Part shown: positions 8,427 through 17,135 of the stretch, one piece after another
Numbering within the stretch: position 1 is the stretch's first letter
Layout of the letters: each line of letters begins with the position of its first letter
Origin: an uncultured Bariatricus sp.
Lineage (GTDB): Bacteria; Bacillota; Clostridia; Lachnospirales; Lachnospiraceae
Direction: 5' to 3'
Assembly (NCBI GenBank): GCA_934320645.1
Contig: CAKRFP010000002.1
Coordinates: 1 to 64,000, forward strand
Length of the DNA stretch: 64,000 bases
Notes under the pieces: generated by a model
What the model was told of the DNA's origin: nothing
The model's database searches: none
The model's input: only the letters and a program-made list of their open reading frames with translations
Position numbers and translations under genes: made by a program

Positions 8427-9737
8427 ATGAACAGGATGAAAAAAGAACCATTCGTAACAAAGACACAGTTAGATGAAATCGTAAAAGAATATCCGACACC
8501 ATTTCATCTTTATGATGAAAAAGGGATTCGTGAAAATGTAAAGGCACTCAAAGAAGCATTTGCATGGAACAAAGGATATAAAGAGTATTTTGCAGTAAAG
8601 GCAACTCCGAATCCATATATTCTTAATATTTTGAAAGAATACGGATGTGGATGTGACTGCTCTTCTTATACAGAGCTTTTAATGTCTGAATCTGTCGGAC
8701 AGGTAGGAGAAAATATCATGTTTTCTTCCAATGATACACCGGCAGAGGAATTTGCACTTGCAGATAAGCTCGGCGCGATCATAAACCTGGATGATATCAC
8801 ACACATTGATTTTCTGGAAAAGACGATCGGAAAGATTCCGGAGACGATCAGCTGCCGTTATAATCCGGGCGGACTTTTCAAAATTTCCAACAGCATTATG
8901 GATAATCCGGGAGATGCCAAATATGGTATGACAACTGAACAGATATTTGAGGCATTCAAGATTCTGAAGTCCAAAGGCGCAAAAGAGTTCGGTATCCATG
9001 CATTCCTTGCAAGTAATACTGTAACTAATGAATATTATCCGACACTTGCACGTACTTTGTTTGAAGTAGCAGTTAAGCTTCAGAAGGAGACCGGTGTACA
9101 TATCAAGTTCATCAACCTTTCCGGTGGTGTGGGAATCCCTTACAAACCGGATCAGGAACCGAACGATATCAAGGTGATCGGTGAAGGTGTAAGAAAAGTG
9201 TACGAAGAGGTTCTTGTTCCGGCTGGAATGGGCGATGTGGCGATTTACACAGAGCTTGGCCGTTTTATGCTTGGACCTTATGGATGCCTTGTGACAAAAG
9301 CAATCCATGAAAAGCATACGCACAAAGAGTACATCGGTGTAGATGCATGTGCCGCAAACCTGATGCGTCCGGCTATGTATGGTGCCTACCATCACATCAC
9401 AGTTATGGGAAAAGAAAACGAGCCATGCGATCATACCTATGATATTACAGGTTCTCTGTGCGAGAACAATGATAAATTTGCGATCGACCGGCAGCTTCCG
9501 AAGATCGACATGGGAGATCTGCTTGTGATTCACGATACCGGAGCACATGGATTCTCTATGGGATATAATTACAACGGACGTCTTCGTTCCGCAGAAGTTC
9601 TTTTGAAAGAGGACGGAGGTACACAGCTGATCCGCAGAGCAGAGACTCCGATGGATTACTTTGCAACTTTCGACAGCTTCCCGGTTTATGAAGAACTTAA
9701 GAAGAATACGGAAGAAGCAGATAAGCTTGGAAAATAA
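8427..9737 (+). CDS. lysA: Diaminopimelate decarboxylase
   Basis: 436 residues. It decarboxylates meso-diaminopimelate to L-lysine, the last step of lysine synthesis, in the cytoplasm. YFAVKATPNP contains the PLP lysine (residue 58) of the alanine-racemase-like barrel. LSGGVGIPY provides the glycine-rich phosphate loop. The C-terminal beta domain carries SLCENNDKFAIDR, including the cysteine that completes the dimer active site, and GAHGFSMGYNYNGR. The closeness to pyk suggests co-transcription. Two in-frame ATG codons (8427, 8436) are possible starts; the first is preceded by AGAGAG. No lysine riboswitch or T-box was seen in front of it. Confidence 0.95.
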   Translation: MNRMKKEPFVTKTQLDEIVKEYPTPFHLYDEKGIRENVKALKEAFAWNKGYKEYFAVKATPNPYILNILKEYGCGCDCSSYTELLMSESVGQVGENIMFSSNDTPAEEFALADKLGAIINLDDITHIDFLEKTIGKIPETISCRYNPGGLFKISNSIMDNPGDAKYGMTTEQIFEAFKILKSKGAKEFGIHAFLASNTVTNEYYPTLARTLFEVAVKLQKETGVHIKFINLSGGVGIPYKPDQEPNDIKVIGEGVRKVYEEVLVPAGMGDVAIYTELGRFMLGPYGCLVTKAIHEKHTHKEYIGVDACAANLMRPAMYGAYHHITVMGKENEPCDHTYDITGSLCENNDKFAIDRQLPKIDMGDLLVIHDTGAHGFSMGYNYNGRLRSAEVLLKEDGGTQLIRRAETPMDYFATFDSFPVYEELKKNTEEADKLGK

Positions 9738-9765
9738 TTTTAAATAGTTCATTTTGAAAAAATAC

Positions 9766-9807
9766 TTGCGAACCGAAGATAAGTATGATATGATTATCTT
9801 CGGTTCG
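9766..9807 (+). promoter_or_regulatory. tRNA promoter embedded in a perfect inverted repeat
   Basis: TTGCGA (9766-9771) and TATGAT (9789-9794) with 17-bp spacing form a sigma-A promoter 37 bp before the tRNA. It overlaps a perfect 14-bp inverted repeat, 9769-9782 with 9794-9807 (CGAACCGAAGATAA and its complement). The repeat may also help end the lysA transcript, but no T-run follows it. Confidence 0.6.
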
Positions 9808-9830
9808 TGATTAAAAAGCATGAATTTTAT

Positions 9831-9913
9831 GCCGGCATGTCGGAATGGCAGACGAGGCAGACTCAAAATCTGTTGCGGGTGACCGCGTGCGGGTTCAAGT
9901 CCCGCTGCCGGCA
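9831..9913 (+). tRNA. tRNA-Leu (anticodon CAA)
   Basis: An 83-nt gene with acceptor stem GCCGGCA/TGCCGGC and discriminator A. The anticodon loop CTCAAAA gives CAA, decoding UUG. A long variable arm (GTTGCGGGTGACCGCGT) marks a class II tRNA, and the T-arm has GGTTCAAGTCC. The terminal CCA is not encoded. A hairpin terminator follows. Confidence 0.95.
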
Positions 9914-9952
9914 GTTGATAAGTAACTGGAATTGAATAAAAGATATGAGAAG

Positions 9953-9982
9953 TACATTGCGATGATTCGTGATGTATTTTTT
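9953..9982 (+). terminator. Terminator of the tRNA-Leu transcript
   Basis: TACATTGCGA pairs with TCGTGATGTA (two G-U pairs) and is followed by TTTTTT, 40 nt after the tRNA. Confidence 0.7.
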
Positions 9983-10057
9983 CGTATATACACAATTATT
10001 GTGGCACATTTCGTGTATCTGTAATTTTGATGGGGAGCTTTTTTACCCCTTCATGTA

Positions 10058-10086
10058 TTGAAAATATATCAAAAAAATGTCATAAT
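10058..10086 (+). promoter_or_regulatory. Probable promoter of polA-coaE
   Basis: TTGAAA (10058-10063), a 17-bp spacer and CATAAT (10081-10086), about 75 bp upstream of the polA start. A small GGGG/CCCC hairpin lies just upstream (10031-10049). Confidence 0.5.
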
Positions 10087-10161
10087 GAGATGTTGTATAT
10101 TTGAACGAATAGATAGAAAAGATAGAAATAAGTAAATGGACTTACAGAGAGGCAGTTGATT

Positions 10162-12780
10162 ATGAGCAAAATCGTATTGATAGACGGACACAGTATTCTG
10201 AACAGGGCGTTTTTCGGACTTCCGGATCTGACAAATGCGGAAGGACTCCATACGAATGCAGTATATGGATTCTTAAATATTATGTTCAAGATCCTGGAGG
10301 AGGAAAAACCGGAATATCTGACCGTTGCATTTGATGTACATGCGCCGACTTTCCGCCACAAAATGTTTGAGGCATATAAAGGGACGAGAAAGCCGATGGC
10401 AGAAGAACTCAGGCAGCAGGTTCCGTTGATGAAGGAGGTTCTGCATGCCATGGGAATCCGGACGATCGAGCAGGAAGGACTGGAAGCAGATGATCTTCTC
10501 GGAACACTGTCTAAAAGATGTGAACAGATGGGGATGGAAGTGGTCATCATCTCAGGAGACCGTGATCTGCTTCAGTTGGCGACAGAGCATGTGGAGATCC
10601 GGATCCCGAAGACCAAACGGACCGGAACCGAGATTGAAAATTATTATGCAGCAGACGTAAAAGAAAAATACCAGGTCACACCGACAGAATTCATCGATGT
10701 GAAAGCACTGATGGGAGACACTTCCGATAATATTCCAGGTGTGCCGGGAGTCGGGGAAAAGACGGCAACCAAGATTATCGTAGAATATGGTTCCATTGAA
10801 AATGCTTACGAACATGCATCTGAGCTGAAGCCGCCGAGAGCATCAAAGAATCTGGTGGAATACTGGGAACAGGCACAGATGAGCAAGGAGCTTGCAAAGA
10901 TCAATGTGGATGCAGATTTTGCCTATGAACTGGAAGAGGCGAAGCTTGGAAATCTTTATACAGAGGAAGCGTATGTATATTTTCAGAGACTGCAGTTCAA
11001 GAATCTGCTGAGCCGCTTTGACGTACAGAATGAAAATTCCATCGAAGATACGTTTGTGATCGCAGAGAAAAAAGATCAGATCGAGGAAATCTTTGCGGAG
11101 GCAGAAAAAGCACGGACTATCGGAGCTGTCCTTTACAAAGACACCAGAAATGTGCTTCCGCTTTTTGCAGAAAGCGCCCAGATGGGTGGAATCGGAATCG
11201 CATTTGGAAAAGAAAAGATCTACTGCATTCCGGCAGGAAACGGTTACAGTATGAAGGAACTTCTGGATGCACTTGTAAATGCCGCAAAGCATGTGAAGAG
11301 ACTGGTTATGTTTGATCTGAAAGCGTCACTGCCTTACCTGAAAGGACTGGAAGAGGTACAGGAGAAATGCTTTGATGGCATCGTTGCAGCTTATCTTCTG
11401 AATCCGCTGAAGAATGATTATGGATTTGAGGATGTGGCACAGGAGCATCTGGGACTGATGATCGATCCGAAGACAGAACTGGAGAAGATGGTCTGCTATG
11501 AAGCCTATGCCGCTTTTGCATCATTGGAAGTTCTGGAAGATAAACTGAAAAAAGAAGAAATGTGGAAGCTTTTTACCGAAGTGGAGATGCCGCTTGTATT
11601 TACCCTGTTCCACATGGAGCAGAACGGGGTGCGCGTGGAAGCGGAAGAACTGAAGCACTATGGCGAGCAGCTGGGTGGAAAGATCGTACAGCTGGAAAAG
11701 GAAATCTATGAGCTTGCCGGGGAAGAATTTAACATCAATTCGCCAAAACAGCTAGGAGTCATTCTTTTTGAACATTTGTCGCTTCCGAATGGGAAGAAGA
11801 CGAAGACCGGATATTCGACGGCAGCAGATGTTCTGGATAAGCTGGCTCCGGACTATCCGATCGTGGCAAAGATCCTGGAATACCGTCAGCTTGCTAAGTT
11901 AAAATCGACTTATGCAGACGGGCTTGCGGTCTTTATTCATGAAGATGATCACCGGATTCATGGCAAATTCAACCAGACGGTTACGGCAACAGGACGAATC
12001 AGCAGTACAGAGCCGAACCTGCAGAATATTCCGGCGAGAGTGGAGCTTGGAAGACTGATCCGCAAGGTCTTTGTACCGGAAGAGGGATATGTGTTTGTAG
12101 ATGCGGATTATTCGCAGATCGAGCTGAGAGTACTGGCGCACTGTTCCGGGGATGCAGCGCTGATCGAAGCATACCGTGAGGCGAAGGATATTCACCGGAT
12201 CACCGCTTCGCAGGTGTTCCATACACCATTTGATGAGGTGACAGACCTGCAGAGACGCAATGCAAAAGCGGTCAATTTTGGAATCGTCTATGGAATCAGT
12301 TCCTTTGGACTGAGCCAGGATTTAAGTATCACAAGAAAAGAAGCGGCAGCATATATTGACCGCTATTTTGAGACGTATCCGGGCATTAAGAAGTTTCTGG
12401 ACGATGCGGTTGCCCATGCGAAAGAACAGGGTTATGTGGTCACTCTGTTTGGCAGACGAAGACCGGTTCCGGAACTTTCTTCCAGCAATTTTATGCAGAG
12501 ACAGTTCGGAGAACGTGTGGCAATGAATTCCCCAATCCAGGGAACGGCAGCGGATATCATGAAGATCGCGATGATCGCAGTGGACAAAGAACTTCACAGA
12601 CGAAATATGAAATCCAGACTGGTCCTGCAGGTACACGATGAACTGCTGATCGAGACATGGAAGGATGAGGAAGAAGAAGTACGGGAGATCCTGAAAGAAG
12701 GCATGATGCATGCGGCAGATCTTTCGGTGCCACTTGAGATCGACATGCACAGCGGTAAGAACTGGTATGAGGCAAAATAG
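10162..12780 (+). CDS. polA: DNA polymerase I
   Basis: 872 residues from ATG 10162 (an upstream in-frame TTG at 10156 is less likely; GAGAGG suits the ATG). It fills gaps and removes RNA primers during replication and repair. The N-terminal 5'-3' exonuclease has ILNRAFFG, EADDLLGTL, SGDRDLLQL and MGDTSDNIPGVPGVGEKTA. The middle domain lacks the DxE and other acidic residues needed for proofreading, as is usual in Firmicutes. The polymerase domain has motif A DADYSQIELRVLAH, the O-helix RRNAKAVNFGIVYG and motif C VLQVHDELLIE. coaE follows 12 bp later, the common clostridial polA-coaE pairing. Confidence 0.98.
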   Translation: MSKIVLIDGHSILNRAFFGLPDLTNAEGLHTNAVYGFLNIMFKILEEEKPEYLTVAFDVHAPTFRHKMFEAYKGTRKPMAEELRQQVPLMKEVLHAMGIRTIEQEGLEADDLLGTLSKRCEQMGMEVVIISGDRDLLQLATEHVEIRIPKTKRTGTEIENYYAADVKEKYQVTPTEFIDVKALMGDTSDNIPGVPGVGEKTATKIIVEYGSIENAYEHASELKPPRASKNLVEYWEQAQMSKELAKINVDADFAYELEEAKLGNLYTEEAYVYFQRLQFKNLLSRFDVQNENSIEDTFVIAEKKDQIEEIFAEAEKARTIGAVLYKDTRNVLPLFAESAQMGGIGIAFGKEKIYCIPAGNGYSMKELLDALVNAAKHVKRLVMFDLKASLPYLKGLEEVQEKCFDGIVAAYLLNPLKNDYGFEDVAQEHLGLMIDPKTELEKMVCYEAYAAFASLEVLEDKLKKEEMWKLFTEVEMPLVFTLFHMEQNGVRVEAEELKHYGEQLGGKIVQLEKEIYELAGEEFNINSPKQLGVILFEHLSLPNGKKTKTGYSTAADVLDKLAPDYPIVAKILEYRQLAKLKSTYADGLAVFIHEDDHRIHGKFNQTVTATGRISSTEPNLQNIPARVELGRLIRKVFVPEEGYVFVDADYSQIELRVLAHCSGDAALIEAYREAKDIHRITASQVFHTPFDEVTDLQRRNAKAVNFGIVYGISSFGLSQDLSITRKEAAAYIDRYFETYPGIKKFLDDAVAHAKEQGYVVTLFGRRRPVPELSSSNFMQRQFGERVAMNSPIQGTAADIMKIAMIAVDKELHRRNMKSRLVLQVHDELLIETWKDEEEEVREILKEGMMHAADLSVPLEIDMHSGKNWYEAK

Positions 12781-12792
12781 AAGGAAACAGAT

Positions 12793-13383
12793 ATGAGAAA
12801 GATAGGAATAACAGGCGGCATCGGTTCCGGAAAAAGCAAGGTGCTTGATTTCTTAAATGAAGCTTACGGTGCGGTGATCTGTCAGGCAGATTTGGTGGCA
12901 CATCAGGTACAGCTTCCGGGAGAGGAATGCTATCAGAAGATTATGGATATGTTTGGAAAAGAGATTTTAAATCCGGACGGGACTATTGACCGGAAAATCC
13001 TTGGTAAAATTGTGTTTGATGATCCGGAAAAGCTGGAAAAGCTGAACGTGATCGTGCATCCGGCGGTCAATGACCGGATCCGGGAAGAGATGAAAAAGGC
13101 GCAGAAGGATGGAAAAACAATTTTCGTTCTGGAAGCTGCACTCCTTACGGAACCGGTGTACCGAAAGATGCTGGATGAGATCTGGTATATCCATGTACCG
13201 CAAAAGATCCGAATGGAAAGACTTCGCATTTCACGCGGATATACCGATGAAAAAATGTATGCAGTGTTTGCAAATCAGCCGTCGGAAGAGACATTTACAG
13301 AAGCAGCAGATCTTGTGATCGAAAATGGCGGCGATTTTGAAGAAACGGAAAAACAGATAGACTTGGCACTGGGAAGAGGCTAA
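12793..13383 (+). CDS. coaE: Dephospho-CoA kinase
   Basis: 196 residues. It phosphorylates the 3'-hydroxyl of dephospho-CoA with ATP, the final step of coenzyme A synthesis. The N-terminus has the P-loop GITGGIGSGKS. Asp in CQADLVAH is the expected catalytic base, and LLTEPVYRKM follows in the lid/CoA region. Length is normal for the family. It is probably translated from the polA transcript (12-bp gap, AAGGAAA box). Confidence 0.96.
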   Translation: MRKIGITGGIGSGKSKVLDFLNEAYGAVICQADLVAHQVQLPGEECYQKIMDMFGKEILNPDGTIDRKILGKIVFDDPEKLEKLNVIVHPAVNDRIREEMKKAQKDGKTIFVLEAALLTEPVYRKMLDEIWYIHVPQKIRMERLRISRGYTDEKMYAVFANQPSEETFTEAADLVIENGGDFEETEKQIDLALGRG

Positions 13384-13403
13384 GAACAGGGAGAAGAAAC
13401 AAG

Positions 13404-14201
13404 ATGAGATTATGCAGTATTGCCAGTGGCAGCAGTGGAAACTGTATTTATGTGGGGAGCAATCACACGCATCTGCTCGTAGATACAGGAATCAGCAAAA
13501 AACGAATTGAAGAAGGCTTAAAAGAGCTGGAGATCAAAGGGGAAGAGCTGGATGGAATTCTGATCACCCATGAGCACGCGGATCATATTCAGGGACTGGG
13601 CGTGTTCAGCAGAAAATATGAGATCCCGATTTACGGCACACCGGGAACCATCCGGGGAATCCGTGATTATAAGAACCTGGGGAAGATGCCGGAAGGACTT
13701 TTTCATGAAATCCAGGTAGACAAAGATTTTAAACTGGGAGATATTGACGTGCATCCATTTGCGATTTCCCATGATGCAAATGAACCGAGCGGTTACCGCT
13801 TTGAGCAGGATGGGAAGAAGATCGCAGTAGCAACGGACCTTGGAAAATATGATGATTATACAGTGGAGAACCTGAAGGATTTAAATGCGGTCCTTCTGGA
13901 ATCCAACCATGACATACATATGCTGGAGGTCGGACCTTATCCGTATTATCTGAAGCGGAGGGTTCTTGGCGACAGAGGACATTTGTCAAATGAATTGTCA
14001 GGACGGCTTCTTTGTGATATACTACACAATAACTTGCAAAATGTGTTGCTGGGACATCTGAGCAAGGAGAATAATTACGAAGAGCTTGCATATGAGACCG
14101 TCAAGCTGGAGGTCACTTTGGGGCAGAATCCTTATAAGGGAGAGGAGATACCGATCGCAGTTGCAAAAAGAGATCAGGTATCTGCAGTGATCGAGGTTTA
14201 G
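13404..14201 (+). CDS. MBL-fold metallo-hydrolase, YycJ/WalJ-like
   Basis: 265 residues of metallo-beta-lactamase fold. THEHADHIQG is the HxHxDH metal site; AISHDANEPSGY and LLESNHD give the later His and Asp ligands. The N-terminal LCSIASGSSGNCIYV is characteristic of the YycJ/WalJ branch, which is proposed to act as a nuclease linking replication and cell division. Here it is not beside walRK but downstream of polA-coaE, probably in the same operon (20-bp gap, GGGAGAAG box). Confidence 0.88.
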   Translation: MRLCSIASGSSGNCIYVGSNHTHLLVDTGISKKRIEEGLKELEIKGEELDGILITHEHADHIQGLGVFSRKYEIPIYGTPGTIRGIRDYKNLGKMPEGLFHEIQVDKDFKLGDIDVHPFAISHDANEPSGYRFEQDGKKIAVATDLGKYDDYTVENLKDLNAVLLESNHDIHMLEVGPYPYYLKRRVLGDRGHLSNELSGRLLCDILHNNLQNVLLGHLSKENNYEELAYETVKLEVTLGQNPYKGEEIPIAVAKRDQVSAVIEV

Positions 14202-14243
14202 GAAAGGGCCGCATGCAAGATTGAATTCAGGAGGACAGACAGA

Positions 14244-14516
14244 ATGAAGAAATGCATTATTACAGTAGTCGGTAAAGATTCAGTCGGAATTATTGCGAAA
14301 GTATGCGCATACCTGGCGGAGACCAATATCAATATTTTAAATATTTCGCAGACGATCGTGGACGGATATTTTAATATGATGGCGGTTGCAGATGTGGAAA
14401 ATTCAAAAAAAGAACTGGATATCGTAGCGGTAGAGCTTCAGAATATCGGTCTGCAGATTGGTGTCAATATTCATTGTCAGAGAGAAGAGATTTTTGAAAA
14501 AATGCACAGACTGTAA
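14244..14516 (+). CDS. ACT domain protein (UPF0237 type)
   Basis: 90 residues, a single ACT domain. VVGKDSVGIIAKV is the ligand-loop motif and the beta-alpha-beta-beta-alpha-beta pattern fills the whole protein. Such proteins bind small ligands, often amino acids, and regulate a partner. It is immediately followed (10 bp) by the DUF711 gene, an arrangement widely conserved in Firmicutes, so the two probably work together. The metabolic role of the pair is unknown. A strong AGGAGG precedes the start. Confidence 0.9.
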   Translation: MKKCIITVVGKDSVGIIAKVCAYLAETNINILNISQTIVDGYFNMMAVADVENSKKELDIVAVELQNIGLQIGVNIHCQREEIFEKMHRL

Positions 14517-14526
14517 GGAGAGCGCT

Positions 14527-15891
14527 ATGATTAATTTTTATGAAGTAGTAGAAACCAACCAGATGATCGAAGAAGAGAATCTGGATGTAAGAACGATCAC
14601 ACTTGGTATCAGTCTGATGGACTGTATTGATTCAGATCTGGACAGACTGAATGAAAATATATATAAGAAAATTACAACACTTGCAAAAGATCTGGTCTCC
14701 ACAGGAGAGAAGATCGAAAGTGAATTCGGAATTCCGATCGTTAATAAGCGGATTTCCATTACACCGGTTGCACTGATCGGTGGCTCGGCGTGCAAAAAGC
14801 CGGAGGATTTTGTGACAATCGCAGAAACTCTGGACAGAGCAGCAAAGGAAGTCGGAGTAAACTTTATCGGTGGATATTCCGCAATCGTATCCAAAGGAAT
14901 GACGAAGAGTGATGAACTTCTGATCCGTTCTGTGCCGATGGCAATGGCAAAGACAGAGCGTGTGTGCAGTTCGATCAACGTAGGTTCAACAAAGACCGGA
15001 ATTGATATGGATGCCGTCCGCCTTTGTGGTGAGATTGTAAAAGAGACAGCCGAGCTGACAAAGGAGAATGATTCGATCGGTTGTGCCAAGTATGTAGTTT
15101 TATGTAACGCACCGGATGATAATCCGTTTATGGCAGGTGCATTTTTAGGGGTTACGGAAGGCAATGCCGTGATCAATGTCGGTGTCAGCGGACCGGGTGT
15201 TGTAAAAAGAGCAATTGAAAAATGCCGTGGCAAAGGGTTCCAGGAACTCTGTGATACGATCAAGAAGACGGCATTTAAGGTAACGAGAGTTGGACAGCTT
15301 GTAGCAGGAGAAGCGTCTAAGAGACTTGGAATTCCATTTGGAATCATTGACCTGTCTCTGGCACCGACACCGGCTGTGGGTGATTCTGTTGCTGAGATCC
15401 TGGAAGAGATCGGACTTGAGAGAGTCGGCGCACCGGGAACTACAGCTGCACTTGCGATGCTGAATGACCAGGTGAAAAAGGGCGGTGTTATGGCGTCCTC
15501 TTATGTAGGTGGTTTAAGCGGAGCCTTTATTCCGGTCAGTGAAGACAAAGGAATGATCGATGCGGTCAATGCAGGATCCCTTTGTATCGAAAAGCTAGAG
15601 GCAATGACCTGCGTCTGCTCGGTAGGTCTGGATATGATTGCGATTCCGGGCAAGACAAAAGCAACCACGATTTCCGGAATCATTGCAGATGAGATGGCGA
15701 TCGGAATGGTGAACCAGAAGACAACGGCGGTTCGTGTGATCCCTGTAGTAGGAAAAGATGTCGGAGATATGGCAGAGTTTGGTGGACTTTTGGGATATGC
15801 GCCGATCATGCCGGTCAACGAATTTGACTGCAGTGCATTTGTGAACCGGAAGGGAAGAATCCCTGCACCGATACACAGTTTTAAAAATTAG
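14527..15891 (+). CDS. DUF711/PFL-like family protein (UPF0210)
   Basis: 454 residues from ATG 14527, which has AGGAGAG upstream; a longer in-frame extension overlapping the ACT gene is rejected. The protein has the DUF711 pattern: NVRT-like start LDVRTITLGISLMDC, GGYSAIVSKGMTKSDELLIRS, SINVGSTKTGIDMDAV and a C-terminal AFVNRKGRIPAP. Structures of this family show a fold related to pyruvate formate-lyase/glycyl-radical barrels, but no glycyl-radical motif is present and the reaction is unknown. Partner of the upstream ACT protein by gene order. Confidence 0.92.
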   Translation: MINFYEVVETNQMIEEENLDVRTITLGISLMDCIDSDLDRLNENIYKKITTLAKDLVSTGEKIESEFGIPIVNKRISITPVALIGGSACKKPEDFVTIAETLDRAAKEVGVNFIGGYSAIVSKGMTKSDELLIRSVPMAMAKTERVCSSINVGSTKTGIDMDAVRLCGEIVKETAELTKENDSIGCAKYVVLCNAPDDNPFMAGAFLGVTEGNAVINVGVSGPGVVKRAIEKCRGKGFQELCDTIKKTAFKVTRVGQLVAGEASKRLGIPFGIIDLSLAPTPAVGDSVAEILEEIGLERVGAPGTTAALAMLNDQVKKGGVMASSYVGGLSGAFIPVSEDKGMIDAVNAGSLCIEKLEAMTCVCSVGLDMIAIPGKTKATTISGIIADEMAIGMVNQKTTAVRVIPVVGKDVGDMAEFGGLLGYAPIMPVNEFDCSAFVNRKGRIPAPIHSFKN

Positions 15892-15908
15892 AAAGAGGTA
15901 AAGATAGC

Positions 15909-16781
15909 ATGGGGAAAGTTGCGATTGTAACAGACAGTAACAGTGGAATTACACAGGCAGAAGGAAAGAAGATGGGGATTTTCGTCCTTCCGATGCCATT
16001 CTATATCAATGAGGAACTGTTTTACGAGGACATTACACTCACGCAGGAGGAATTCTATGAAAAACTGGCAGAAGATGCAGATATTAAGACTTCCCAACCG
16101 GCTCCTGGAGATGTGATGGATATGTGGGACAAGGCACTGAAGGAATATGACGAAGTCGTACATATTCCGATGTCAGCTGGTCTTAGCAGTTCCTGTGAGA
16201 CTGCGATCATGCTTTCCCAGGATTATGACGGAAAAGTACAGGTTGTAAATAACCACCGGATTTCGGTTACACAGCGCAGATCAGTGGAAGAAGCGAAGCA
16301 GCTTGCTGACGCAGGAAAGAGTGCGGCAGAAATTAAAGAATTATTGGAAGAGATTCAGTGGGACAGTGATATCTATATTACAGTAGATACCTTAAAATAT
16401 CTGAAAAAAGGTGGCAGACTTACCCCGGCTGCTGCAGCGATCGGAACCGTCCTGAATCTGAAACCGGTTCTCCGTATTAAAGGGGAGAAGCTGGACGCTT
16501 TTGCAAAGTCAAGAGGATGGAAGAGTGCGAAGAAGACGATGATAAAGACACTTAATGAGGTTCGCACTTCAGAGTTTGGAGATTGTGACGGACCGAAAGA
16601 TCTGTATCTGGATGCGGCGTATACTGGAAGCCGTGAAGAGGCACAGGAATGGCTGGATGAGCTTCATGAGGCATTCCCGGAGTTTGAGATCCGGATGGAT
16701 CCTCTGTCACTGAGCGTGGCATGCCATATCGGACCTGGGGCGAGAGCTGTGACACTGACGAAAATTCTTCATGTAAATTAA
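15909..16781 (+). CDS. DegV family fatty-acid-binding protein
   Basis: 290 residues. VAIVTDSNSGITQAEGK at the N-terminus and HIPMSAGLSSSCETA in the first domain are the DegV lipid-carboxylate binding motifs. KYLKKGGRLTPAAAAIGTVLNLKPVL is the second signature; GPGARAV lies near the end. Members present bound fatty acids to the fatty-acid kinase FakA (FakB role) in Firmicutes; other members have unknown roles. It follows DUF711 by 17 bp and ends before a terminator, so it may be the last gene of that transcript. Confidence 0.92.
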   Translation: MGKVAIVTDSNSGITQAEGKKMGIFVLPMPFYINEELFYEDITLTQEEFYEKLAEDADIKTSQPAPGDVMDMWDKALKEYDEVVHIPMSAGLSSSCETAIMLSQDYDGKVQVVNNHRISVTQRRSVEEAKQLADAGKSAAEIKELLEEIQWDSDIYITVDTLKYLKKGGRLTPAAAAIGTVLNLKPVLRIKGEKLDAFAKSRGWKSAKKTMIKTLNEVRTSEFGDCDGPKDLYLDAAYTGSREEAQEWLDELHEAFPEFEIRMDPLSLSVACHIGPGARAVTLTKILHVN

Positions 16782-16788
16782 ATGAAGG

Positions 16789-16837
16789 GGAGAGGCTTTT
16801 TGTACAAACATATGTGAGGCAAAGAGTCTCTTTTTTT
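16789..16837 (+). terminator. Terminator after degV
   Basis: GAGAGGCTTTTTG pairs imperfectly with CAAAGAGTCTC across a loop and is followed by TTTTTTT. Confidence 0.65.
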
Positions 16838-16855
16838 CGTGAGATAAGTGTGTGA

Positions 16856-17019
16856 GGGAGCAGGATACAAATAAATACCGGCAAATCCAAGTTGCGCAAG
16901 GGCATTCCGATGAACCTCTGAAAGCGAAAATTATGTCAGCAAAGGCTTCCATAATTTTTGAGTTTCATCTCCATTGCGCAAGATAAGGATTTGCCGGTAT
17001 TTATTTGTATCCTGCTCCC
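16856..17019. repeat. Long hairpin repeat, copy C
   Basis: 164 bp. Perfect 33-bp inverted arms, 16856-16888 with 16987-17019, unlike the arms of A or B. Inner stems: TTGCGCAA/TTGCGCAA (16892-16899 with 16974-16981), GATGAA/TTCATC and AAAATTATG/CATAATTTT. The CATTCCGATGA..CCTCT segment and the loop TCAGCAAAGGCTTC match copy A. The G-to-A change in GATGAA is balanced by T in TTCATC, which is direct evidence that pairing matters. It lies between the degV terminator and the convergent tmcAL gene. Confidence 0.85.
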
Positions 17020-17135
17020 AGATGACTTTATTGGCGAAAGAAGCAGGTGTTGAATCACTGAGAGGTTTGTTTGTCCAAAAGGATGGAAAATAATGCTTTG
17101 GCAAAAGGCAGGGGATGGAAGTCAGGAAGTAAATG

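Noticed and set aside
8679..9995. 438-codon open frame on the minus strand across lysA and the tRNA
   Set aside because: It is antisense to a clear lysA and runs through a tRNA gene; its cysteine- and serine-rich translation resembles no protein family.
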